Shown: one piece after another, positions 55,558-64,000 of the stretch | Layout: each line of letters begins with the position of its first letter | How positions within the stretch are numbered: the first letter of the stretch is position 1 | Source of the DNA: Cyclaneusma minus | Taxonomy: Eukaryota > Ascomycota > Leotiomycetes > Marthamycetales > Marthamycetaceae | DNA length: 64,000 nucleotides | Direction: 5' to 3' | Assembly (NCBI GenBank): GCA_037179335.1 | Contig: JAKZHN010000010.1 | Location: 627,870-691,869, forward strand | The notes under the pieces: model-generated | The model's input: only the letters and a program-made list of their open reading frames with translations | What the model was told of the DNA's origin: nothing | The model's database searches: none | Made by a program: the position numbers and the translations under genes

Positions 55558-57068
55558 CTTCGTCGTATATATCGGGCGCACTATCACCGCCACAAAAATA
55601 GCGCTCCGTTGACGAGAAACAGACGACGCTCCGGAACCGAGGTCTCTCGCAGTCGAATTGGACTTGGCGGTGTTCCGACTTTTGTATCGACAAAGCCAAC
55701 CTCCCCGCAAAGCTGTGTACTACTATGCGCCAAGGGATGTAGTGAACCACCACAGCTCGTACACAGGCACAGTCTCCGGCTCCCACTCTCCGAAACCCAC
55801 GGTTCCCCAATAACAATATTCCCCAATAGCCAGCAGCAGTCGTAGAACGTGTTCCCAGTATTTCGCAAAAGGTGCAAGAACAAGAGAGATCAAGACGAAG
55901 AAGCAGAGCACCTCGACGGCGAAAAAGAGAAAGAAGGATCAAGGACACCCTTCATACGAATCAATCAAGCAAGCAAGCAAGAAAATCCACGTACACACGA
56001 CTTACCGTCCTGGCTAGGTACATATATGACCTCTTGCATATCCACGGCACGTCCATGATGAAGCCAAGGCAGTGCAGATCAAGCCCCGTCGCATACATCC
56101 GTCAGCAAGCCCAGCTAGCTTTATCGCACAATAATTGGTCGGATAACGCAATTCCTATCACAGACCTGCAGACGCCCCAAGCCGTTATCAATTCACCGTC
56201 GCCCGAGTCGCGACTCCGCGCGAATGCCGTTGCGCCAAGCATGCGGGTAGCCCAAAACCTTGAAATCTGCCCGATCGAACCATGTTTAAATAAGCTTTTG
56301 GCCTGTAAGCAAATTTCGTACCTTGCTCCACACTTTCGGAAATGCTGGCCGTGTGGCGTGGCAATCGACGGCTGCCGTTGCCCTTGTGGGATGCTCCCGG
56401 AGAGAGGATATTAGCCTTGACGACGAGACGAGACGACCGAGATGATGAACTGCATCATGACTGTCGTAAGAATGGAATGATTCGCGTTTTGACATTAAGC
56501 TTGTACTTGTGTAAACTGACAACTGCAGCTAATATATGCCCATGCAGACAGCAGTTGAGAGAACGGCATATCCAATTTTGTATGCTCGCCGACCAAATGT
56601 TCCCTTCGCCGGATGACATCGCCTGAAAGCTCTAGAAAGCTTTCGAATTCTCCAGGTCCAATGGGTATACGTATGATGCTGAAAAAGTAATGCCCCAAGA
56701 TCGCAGAATAACGCCGGATATGCGCGCTTCCAGTAATCGACAAACCCCCCGAACAATAGTGCTGTCGACATGAAGCTGATTTCAACACCGCCCTTGGTGA
56801 CTCGGGTATTCTCAAGCCTGCTGTGCTTCCGCCCTTGTAGCAGATTCGCTTTCCCGATAGCTTCCCCAATAGCTTTCCCAACAATCCTCGAGGATAGCTC
56901 TTGTAACTCGCTCGTCGTATAGTCCTTGAGAAGATCCTCAATTCTTAGGAATATTCCCAATCGCTGGGAATACTGCTAATCCTTGGGAATAACCCCAATT
57001 ACTGGGAATATTCCCAATCAATTGGATCAGGGTTATCCTCCTCTTCATAAGTCCATTTATCCCACCAT
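55558..57068. other. Intergenic region with GGGAATA repeat cluster
   Basis: It contains the leader of the permease gene and the 3' flank of the PHO80-like gene. At 56952-57018 five GGGAATA/TATTCCC half-sites recur about every 20 bases, ending in the palindrome TGGGAATATTCCCA. No gene is supported; the 180-codon frame at 55872-56414 has no domain. Confidence 0.4.
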
Positions 57069-58064
57069 CTATGCATCAGCAGCAACTTCCGGTACCGTCT
57101 CCTGCGCCCTAAACCCAACCGTCCTCCCCTCTCTTCTCGGCATTTTCAGCCCCCCAAAGGCCACCTTCTTCCCTTTGACTGCCACAATCTCCTCCAGCCC
57201 CTTCGCATGTTCCCACAAATCCCCTTCCCTGATCCGCAAATCAAAATTTGTCAGAAAGCAAAAACTGATTTCCAGTCTTGCCAATTCCAATTCAGACACG
57301 CCACCTACTTTGGCGAAGCGCCGGTGCGGATAGGAGAGGTCCTCGAGCGCTTTCATGGCTACGCGTAGGCCGGCGAGGACGAGGCGGTGGGAGTTTCGGG
57401 AGGCTACTGGGATGGCGCGCTCGACGACGGCCAGGCGGTGGATGTAGACGGAGCACGCGAGGTAGACGGCTGTGGACATGGGGCAGAATTTGTGGATTCG
57501 CGTCAGGTAATCCTCGAGCGAGATGGGGGGAGGTTGTTTCGAGTAGAATTTGCGCGTTATTGCGCCATGTTGGATATTCAGAGGTTCGGCGTCGGCGCCG
57601 ATTACTAGGTAGGGTGAGGAGTTTGGGCGGGCGTGAAGATTGAGTGGTGGGGTTTTCTTGAAGGTGACGCCGTCGATATCATCGGAGCCACCGCTGGAGG
57701 ATGAGGGCGTGCGAGGGCGCTTAGCCGTCGTGCTGCCCCAGCTATTCGACGTGTGGCGCGCGATGTTCTCTTTCTCGGCTTGAATACCGCGCATGTGCGG
57801 AACATGGGGTTGGCTGAGAGGAGGCGTAGGAGGGACGTCGCCAGTTATGTGGACGAGGGTTTCGACTTCGGCACATAATAACTTGAGGGCCGCGAGAGGC
57901 GAGATCTTGAAGACATCGTGGTCGTACGATTTGCCAATCGCGTCCTTGTCTCCATGGAGCTCGGTATCCGCGGCTGGGTCCGGTGGAGGAGGGAGGATGT
58001 GTACAGACTCTGCGAGGGAGTCTGCGGACGGCGCGTCATCGTTGCTCGACGCCGGAGAAGGCAT
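57069..58064 (-). CDS. PHO80-like cyclin
   Basis: Single exon, 331 aa; the start is ATG 58062-58064 because the longer frame has no upstream ATG. The N-terminal half is mostly disordered (Pro/Ser-rich, with a HITGDVPPTPPLSQ-type segment). The cyclin box is split: SPLAALKLLCAEVETLVHIT (~55-74) and, after an insertion, RKFYSKQPPPISLEDYLTRI (~171), HKFCPMSTAVYLACSVYIHR (~191) and SYPHRRFAKVGGVSELELAR (~244), then LEISFCFLTNFDLRI. These are the marks of the Pho80/Pcl cyclin family, which partner Pho85-type CDKs in phosphate sensing, glycogen and polarity control. Which CDK pathway it serves cannot be told. The insertion between the box halves is typical of several Pezizomycotina members. Confidence 0.85.
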   Translation of the reverse strand: MPSPASSNDDAPSADSLAESVHILPPPPDPAADTELHGDKDAIGKSYDHDVFKISPLAALKLLCAEVETLVHITGDVPPTPPLSQPHVPHMRGIQAEKENIARHTSNSWGSTTAKRPRTPSSSSGGSDDIDGVTFKKTPPLNLHARPNSSPYLVIGADAEPLNIQHGAITRKFYSKQPPPISLEDYLTRIHKFCPMSTAVYLACSVYIHRLAVVERAIPVASRNSHRLVLAGLRVAMKALEDLSYPHRRFAKVGGVSELELARLEISFCFLTNFDLRIREGDLWEHAKGLEEIVAVKGKKVAFGGLKMPRREGRTVGFRAQETVPEVAADA

Positions 58065-59028
58065 GGTTCGTGATGCAAGTGGAATTGGGTTATGGCGAGG
58101 ATCGGAAGCTGAGTAAAGTACTCGGCGCTTCGTTCGGACGAAGCGGATTTGGTTTTCAATCAGACGCAAGGTCTGCGAGTCGGCCAGGGAGGCTCGACGG
58201 ATGCTTCAATTGGCGGCAACGGGCTCATCGTCTTTGGAGGTTGTGGTAGAAAGGCGCGCTTAGTTCGGAAACGAACGACAGAAAGAACGGTGTGTACTAG
58301 TAAATATCGGTCTGGGAGAGCAATTCGAAGTCGGCTCCCGCTACCGCTGCTATACACAAAGACGAAAGGGTGGACTCTGGTCGACGGAAACCGAGTTGTA
58401 AAGAGTGAGGGAAATAAAATCAGCCGATAGTTCATTCAGATAGTGGTTGTTGGAGAAACACCATGGCACAGCCTTGCAGCAGGCTGTACCACCAAAATCT
58501 GCGTGCGGAGTGACAGCCGTCAAGAGCCGACAGGTCGAAATGCACGGCGGCAATGTCGATCCCCACCTATCTTTATCTCGTACAAAGATCTAGACTCCGC
58601 TCCTCAAAAGTCAAAACAGTCTCGGGCATATAAACTGGCCACGCGCCTGGTGAAAAAGTATCAGCGTGGGCAGAAGGAGACAGATTGCCAGCTGCCCCTC
58701 TTTTGCCTTCAGGATTGAGCTTCAGGAAAAGCAACTTGGTCCGGTGCACGACTGACGGTGAGCTCACCGTGAGCGAGACGAGTGCACGCACGAGTTGGTA
58801 GTGCGTTTCACTGCTAGACCTCGGCATCGTGACCTTCGTGAATACCGACCAGGATCGTAGTATGTTCTCGGCGGAGTCAACATTTATCTTTTCTCGAATT
58901 TCACCGCCACGAGCCAGACCCTCGCACCACATATTTGAACCCAATCAGGCATGCCTGAAGACTCCTGAATTGCTATCTTTTGATCCATGGCCCTGGCCCC
59001 TTCAAGTCGTTGGCCTCGAACATCCCCC
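58065..59028. other. Intergenic region
   Basis: It holds the 5' leader of the PHO80-like gene and the 3' flank of the coiled-coil gene. No gene or notable repeat is seen. Confidence 0.4.
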
Positions 59029-60802
59029 TCAACGAGCCCAACGCTCAACAAGCTTCTCCCTCGTTACATTCTCCGCCGGCAAGTCCTCCAATCCAATCTC
59101 ATCCCTCGTCTTCTCCAACCCCTTAAGACTCGAATCCAATTCCCCAAGCAGCGTGTCTGCATCCTGATCCCTCAAGCAAACCTTCCCATACGTCGTCTCC
59201 GACAGCAGTGAATCTAGCAACGACTGAACCACCTCCTCGCTATCCCTGACAGCATTGCCAACAGCCTCTTCTATCGCTGTCTGCACACCGTCTCTCACAC
59301 CCTCGAGCTTCTTCGTGCGATCAGTGACGGCCTGGCTCAACTCTTCAGCCCGCTCATTGAGATCGAGAGCTGAATCAGGATGACTGAGGCCTAGGACGCG
59401 TGCGAGGCGCTTTTCGGGCTCGGCCGTCTCTTCTTCCATGCTGAGGGATGAGCCTTGACGCCGGTGTTGTGGCCGTGCACCCGAAGATCTTCGGCGACGA
59501 GACTTTTCCTTGGCAGATGCTGCTGTGGAGGCCGGAATCTCAAATGAAATTTCGGCCCTTGTAGCGGCAGCGAGGCTTGAACTGGCTGCTTGGTGATGAG
59601 TAAACGATTTTGCGATGCCGCAGTAGAGGCTGAGTCTGTCGTTTAGGAAACGGAGACATTTGATTACCTGGAGATGTTACTTAGTATCAATGCAAGAAAT
59701 GGAATAAGGGGTATTCCTACGTAGTCTAGAGCTTTCAGTGCACGACCTTTCGTTTGACTCTCGCTCATCGACAGAGACTTAAGCATAGGCTGTAGGTATT
59801 GCTGCTCGGTAGACATCTGTGCCACCGGCAGAATCTCCGAATAAAGAGACTCCAACTCTTCTTGCAGAGCAGCGGCTTCAACCTCATTGGCTTTTTCGGA
59901 CGAAGGGCTTGCTTTCTTGAGATAGATGTGGTCTAGTCTTGTGCGTGTAGCTTCCACGGTAAATTTGATCAGTCTATTGGGATGTCAGCTCGTTCTGAGA
60001 CATACGGAATCTCAATTGACGTACTTCATACAAAGATCTCGCACGCGAGCCTCTCGGCCGTCGAGCTCAGGCTTCTCAGGCTCGAGTTCAGCAGTGAGTT
60101 TCTGGAAGCTCTGCAACAATCTGTCATCTGCTCGGAGAACCTCAGCTGCATTTTGCTTCAGATTCAGCTCGGCGGTCTTGTTTTGCGCCTCGAGGTCTGT
60201 AAGCAGGTACGTGATGCTCTGTGTCAATTCCTTGATCTTCGCAACGTCAGTAAAACATGAATTATTTTAGGAGAGAAACTCACAGTGGCGTTTGATCTTT
60301 CTAGCTCCAAGGCCCATTTCTTGTTCTGCGTGGCAGTAGCATCTGCGCGTTTCTGTGCAGAAGACCGCTGATCGTTGATCAGGATATTCAGGGCTTTTTG
60401 CTGCGAACGAAGTGACTCGGCCTGTTTATCTATTGCTGACGTAGAACGCTTCAGATCCTCAATGGCATCTTTTATGTCCCCGTCGTCGGGGATTCTGATC
60501 ATTGACAGCTGCTGGGCAGAAAGGAGGCTCTCTGCTTGACCGGACTTTTGAAGGGCATTGTAACTGCTCGACACATCAGCCTCTGAATGGAACTGGAATG
60601 ATTCATAATTCTCAAAGAATTCTTACATGGTTTCCTCCTCTTTGGACAGAAGCGTGTCTGGGGTCACGTGCTCTTCAATCCATGCACGCGCCTCTGGGCT
60701 GGTTTCCAGGCTCTGTTTCAGCTCCTCGGGGTCGAACAAGATGTCCCTCTCCCGGAGCACAGCAAGTAAGCCGTCCAAGGTCTTGTCGTGCGAGGCCGTC
60801 AT
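59029..60802 (-). CDS. Coiled-coil protein resembling augmin subunit HAUS3/AugC
   Basis: I read five exons: 60802-60627, 60563-60284, 60236-60025, 59973-59721 and 59667-59029 (519 aa). The introns are 47-63 bases with good donors and phases that all agree. The N-terminus has LDGLLAVLRERDILFDPEEL and WIEEHVTPDTLLSKEEETM followed by IYNALQKSG. This resembles the HAUS3 N-terminal region, where a 'core' helix leads to an L-S-x-x-E-x-x-x-x-x-x-L-Q-K-S-G element. Long heptad-rich helices follow (for example residues ~80-150 and ~155-220), then a second coiled coil at ~390-519. HAUS3 is part of the augmin complex that recruits gamma-tubulin to spindle microtubules. Length is close to animal HAUS3. 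The match is by eye in a coiled-coil protein, so the name is tentative; a spindle or trafficking coiled-coil of another family is possible. It shares a 196-base promoter region with the divergent LrgAB-like gene. Confidence 0.6.
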
Positions 60803-60998
60803 CGTTGGGAAAATGATGTTGTGTTGATTTTTGGAGCTGCAGGTTGCACGACGTTGTTATTTATTTGTTAGTGGTCCGTGCATCACCCTTAGGACCCTGG
60901 ATTCTCTATCTCTGGCTCTCGGAGATTTCTCTTCCTTCAACATCGACCAATGTGAGCTCGCCATTGACTTTCGGTCGCAAACACGTCGAGCAATTGCG
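60803..60998. promoter_or_regulatory. Short bidirectional promoter region
   Basis: Only 196 bases separate the two divergent start codons, so core promoter elements must be shared or interleaved. No TATA box or named operator is recognised. Confidence 0.45.
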
Positions 60999-62959
60999 AT
61001 GGCGGGCAACGATGGCCTTGGAAGCCTTTGTTATGATGTTTACAAAAGCCTCTGTCTTGTAAGCTCCCATCCTTGTCGGCCGACTCCGACTGTTGCTGAT
61101 CGTTCAACTTCAATGTTGTAGGTCGCGAAGCTCTCGTGGTATCGAAATCTGGTGGCTTGGCTATGTGTACCTTTTGGCAGTTTTCTCATTCTACTGGCAT
61201 GTTTTGGCGTCGATTCTTTGATTTCTATGTCTTCTGTGTCATTTCCAGCTTCTGTTGCTTGCATGATCATTCTCTTCTTTGCTCTCATTGCCTGCAACAT
61301 TGTCATCGGGGACCGAAGAACCCGAAGCATAGTGTCTGTCATTGACGTTCCGGTATGTCACGATTGAGATCCATACCAGTGTACAAGAGATGGTTGCTCC
61401 CTAGTTACCGTTCACTATCATCACTCCAGCTCACTCCGAAAAGGCCGGGTTCTCGTTACGTTATATCAACATCTTCTTCACCCCGTCGTTCGTCCTGTTG
61501 CCACTGAGCTCTCCGATTTCTGGAGTCGAAGTGGGAAAGATAATTGCAGTTTTCGGTGAGTTGATTCCTCATTGTTTCGTTTAATGATGCTCAAAGTTTC
61601 GGTCATCCCGAGTTCCGCACTTGAACACTGTCTTACCAGACACTTCAGGACATGTGATTGATGCTCTTCTGTGTCAGTCCTAGGATTCATTGCCGTCTTT
61701 ATCATAACAGCCTACATGGTACGTGGTATCCAGCTTGTTCTGGGCACTTCTAAGCGCGCCATCACCGAGCGAGCGGAAGAGATGGGCAATGAGGATGACT
61801 CGATGCCCCTTGCCGAAGTCACTGGAGCAGCGTCTCAGGCCAGCACCTCAGCTACACCTGCAGAATCTTTGAACGATCTCACGACCGCTAGTACACTAGA
61901 AGCACCATCCAGGACACAAGGTCCTTCAGAAATAAGGACCACTGAACCCTTTGCCGATCCTAGTACCGAGTCCCGTGTTGCCACATCGCAGACGATCTTT
62001 CGCCAGACGGCTCCTCTGCTCACACGACCTGAGGTATGGGCAGCAAAGATCAGACTCAATTTGGACCGGATTACATGGACCATGCTGTTCCTATCTGTCG
62101 GAATACCCATCTACTACAGCACAGGCTACGCCATGCCCGCCCAAATAACCTCCAATATCCTCGCCTACCTTGCCGCCGTCTCCCTCCCCACCTCCTGGAA
62201 GCGCATCCTCCACCCCGTCCTCGTCTCCTCCGCCATCACCGTCCTCGGTAACTACATACTCGGTGCCATCCGCGGACAATCCCTCGACTCGACCCTCGCC
62301 GACTACTCCACAGGCACGACCTATCTGAAACTCTGGCACGGCGAATCAAACCTCCCTGCTCCCGGAGCGGCCGATATTCTCAAAAGCGTGCTGGACGTCA
62401 GTATCGTAGCGTTCGCTCTTCCCATGTTTCAATACCGCAAAGAGTTACAACGACACTTCTCCGCCATCGTGATTCCCAATGTCGCTATTTCCATAGCTTC
62501 TCTGTTTGGCTATCCAGCTATCTGCTACGCTATCGGCATCAGCCCAAAAAGAAGTCTTTCTTTCGCTGCTCGCTCGCTGACTCTCGCTCTGGCGACTCCG
62601 TCAGTGAGCAATTTAGGAGGCGATGCAAATACGGTAGCCGCTCTAGCCATAATGAGCGGAATCCTCGGCTCGCTCATTGGACAGAAAATTTTGAACTGGC
62701 TTAGGATTCCCGAAGGCAAGTTTTACTACTTTGATAGAAAGCTCGAATTTTACTGACTACTACCATAGATGACTACGTCACACGCGGTGTGGCGTTGGGT
62801 AGTAATTCTTCGGCCATTGCTACAGCCACACTCCTCGTCTCCGATCCCAGAGCGGCCTCACTGTCAATTTTATCCATGAGCTTGTTCGGTACCATCACAG
62901 TGGCATTGACCTCCGTCCCTCCAATAGTACACGCAATCCAGGGTCTCGTAGGCTTGTAG
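60999..62959 (+). CDS. LrgAB/CidAB-like integral membrane protein
   Basis: Exons are 60999-61058, 61122-61352, 61444-61555, 61678-62715 and 62769-62959 (543 aa). The last intron (62716-62768) has a GC donor (AAG|GCAAGT) and TAG acceptor; reading through it would stop after 14 codons, while splicing continues the helix-rich C-terminus (EDDYVTRGVALGSNSSAIAT). The N-terminal half is LrgA-like (ASVACMIILFFALIACNIVI; GFSLRYINIFFTPSFVLLPL). A Ser/Thr-rich cytosolic loop (~165-265) leads to an LrgB-like half (LGGDANTVAALAIMSGILGS). About 12 helices. Bacterial LrgAB/CidAB are linked to murein hydrolase export and pyruvate uptake; the plant homologue PLGG1 carries glycolate and glycerate. Fungal members are uncharacterised as far as I know, so an organic-acid carrier role is inference. 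Confidence 0.82.
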
Positions 62960-63084
62960 CCCAACAATCTAAGAATTCGATCTCATTCCGCAAATCCAAG
63001 CCCCTTGGCCCCAAAAGTGCTACGCTTGTTCTAGGATACTTCGAATGGCTTGCTATGATAAAAAGACAGACAGCACAGGTTGCC

Positions 63085-64000
63085 TCACGATCCGAAACCG
63101 GTAGCTGCGTCTATCACCGCCGCAGTCCCGTTCTGTACCGACTCGATGGCCTCCTTCAACACACCCTCCAACTTACTCGCCTCGTCGACTCGCGCGGCGA
63201 ATATGCTGTTACCGGAAGCTGCCTTGGCAATACCGGAGTAGTCAGGATCCGGGTTTGCGAATTCGATATTGAGATCCGCGTTGGTAGCTTTAGAACCCGC
63301 ACCCTCAGGGTGGACCAGCAGGAGAGATCTCCGCGGCGCATGCCATCCTACCACACATCAGCAAACTTTTATCATCAACCGCATGCATCATGACGAATTT
63401 GGAAGCATACCTTTGTTATTGAGCACAATTGTCAGGATCGGGATGTTATAGCGCTTGCAGATCCAATACACGCTGCCCGGTACCGAGAACAAGAACGTGC
63501 CATCGCCGACAATCTGACACACGAACTTGCCCTTGCCCGGTCCATTCACATGTTCACTCGCCAATTTGATACCCAATGCTCCTCCGCCGGACCAGCCAAG
63601 CCCGCCGCCACCACAGTTGATCCAAGAACCTGGCAGCGTGGCTTGGATGTTGTCAGCAACGAAACCGGTGCTTGTGACGGCCTCGATGGCAAATATTGTG
63701 TCTTTGGGCACAAGCTTCCTAAGCACATGGCACAAATACCCAGTCCCAAAGCCACCGTTCTCTTTCGGCACCGCTAGCTTGTTGATTCCTTCGATCTTCT
63801 TCTGGTGCGCTTCAGCTAACTTCTCCCATTTCTGGTTGAATGACTCGGCGCTCAACTGCTTGGAGATTTCAGGGGTTGATGACAAATACTTGTTGATCTG
63901 GCTGATTGCTGTGTAGCTATCAGCGCGGTAGCGGGCCATTGCTGCGAGGTAGAAGACGGGCATTTGCGCCTTGAGGGGGTCGACATCGATATGGTATATT
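63085..64000 (-). CDS. ThDP-dependent enzyme, acetolactate synthase-like (3' part)
   Basis: The right edge cuts the gene; exons seen are 64000-63411 and 63347-63085, joined across a 63-base intron (GTATGC...GTAG) to give LNNKGWHAPRRSLLLVHPEG. The visible part is the C-terminal (PP) domain of the family: YHIDVDPLKAQMPVFYL, INCGGGGLGWSGGGALGIKL, then the ThDP-Mg motif VGDGTFLFSVPGSVYWICKR...LNNKGW (GDG...N) and the closing helix (LKEAIESVQNGTAAVIDA). Such enzymes use thiamine diphosphate to decarboxylate or ligate 2-oxo acids. The strand-turn HIDVDPLK and the family style are closest to acetolactate synthase-like and benzoylformate-decarboxylase-like fungal proteins rather than pyruvate decarboxylase. 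It converges on the LrgAB-like gene 125 bases away. Confidence 0.8.

Noticed and set aside
55872..56414. 180-codon plus-strand frame upstream of the permease
   Set aside because: Starts in the permease leader, low-complexity beginning, no recognisable domain.

Overview
This window looks like nuclear DNA from a filamentous ascomycete (Pezizomycotina). Genes are split by short GT-AG introns of about 47-160 bases with CTRAC-type branch sites. Fungus-typical families are present: a PTH11-like receptor, an NCS1 permease, a Mup1-like permease, a PHO80-type cyclin and a BCS1-type AAA ATPase. The class (Dothideomycetes or Leotiomycetes would both fit) cannot be decided from this sequence alone. All exon limits are my own reading of frame, splice sites and family resemblance.

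Layout. 1-6.4 kb: the 5' part of an oligosaccharyltransferase subunit (Swp1/ribophorin II), divergent from an RCC1 protein, then a PTH11-like membrane protein. 7.5-13.3 kb: a hydantoinase/oxoprolinase-DUF917 fusion, divergent from an NCS1 nucleobase/hydantoin-type permease; the shared 0.9 kb contains three GATA-factor sites in 25 bases, so the pair may be a nitrogen-scavenging module. 14.3-19.6 kb: a BCS1-like ATPase, then a tandem duplication of a zinc-binding-protein gene whose first copy is broken. 21.2-22.0 kb: a nested inverted-repeat (MITE-like) element. 23.0-24.4 kb: a disordered protein. 24.4-38.1 kb: gene-poor, repeat-rich DNA with one plausible orphan gene near 31.4-32.0 kb and an array of diverged small transmembrane-protein units (33.3-38.1 kb).

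38.2-45.4 kb: an alpha/beta hydrolase, pyruvate kinase and, divergent from it, a secreted Tyr/Asp-rich repeat protein with Kex2 sites. I regard this last gene as the most interesting item: it has the architecture of a peptide precursor (KEP or dikaritin-like). 45.8 kb: a tRNA-Lys(CTT) with an intron. 45.9-53.5 kb: gene-poor DNA with degenerate tandem and direct repeats and one possible 36-residue protein gene. 53.5-64 kb: a dense block with a Mup1-like methionine permease, a PHO80-like cyclin, a coiled-coil protein resembling augmin subunit HAUS3, an LrgAB-like membrane protein with a GC-AG intron, and the 3' part of a ThDP-dependent (acetolactate synthase-like) enzyme that runs off the right edge.

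The window therefore alternates between two compartments: compact housekeeping blocks with divergent promoters, and gene-poor repeat-rich blocks holding orphan or decaying genes. No complete transposase, CRISPR array or phage-type system was seen.
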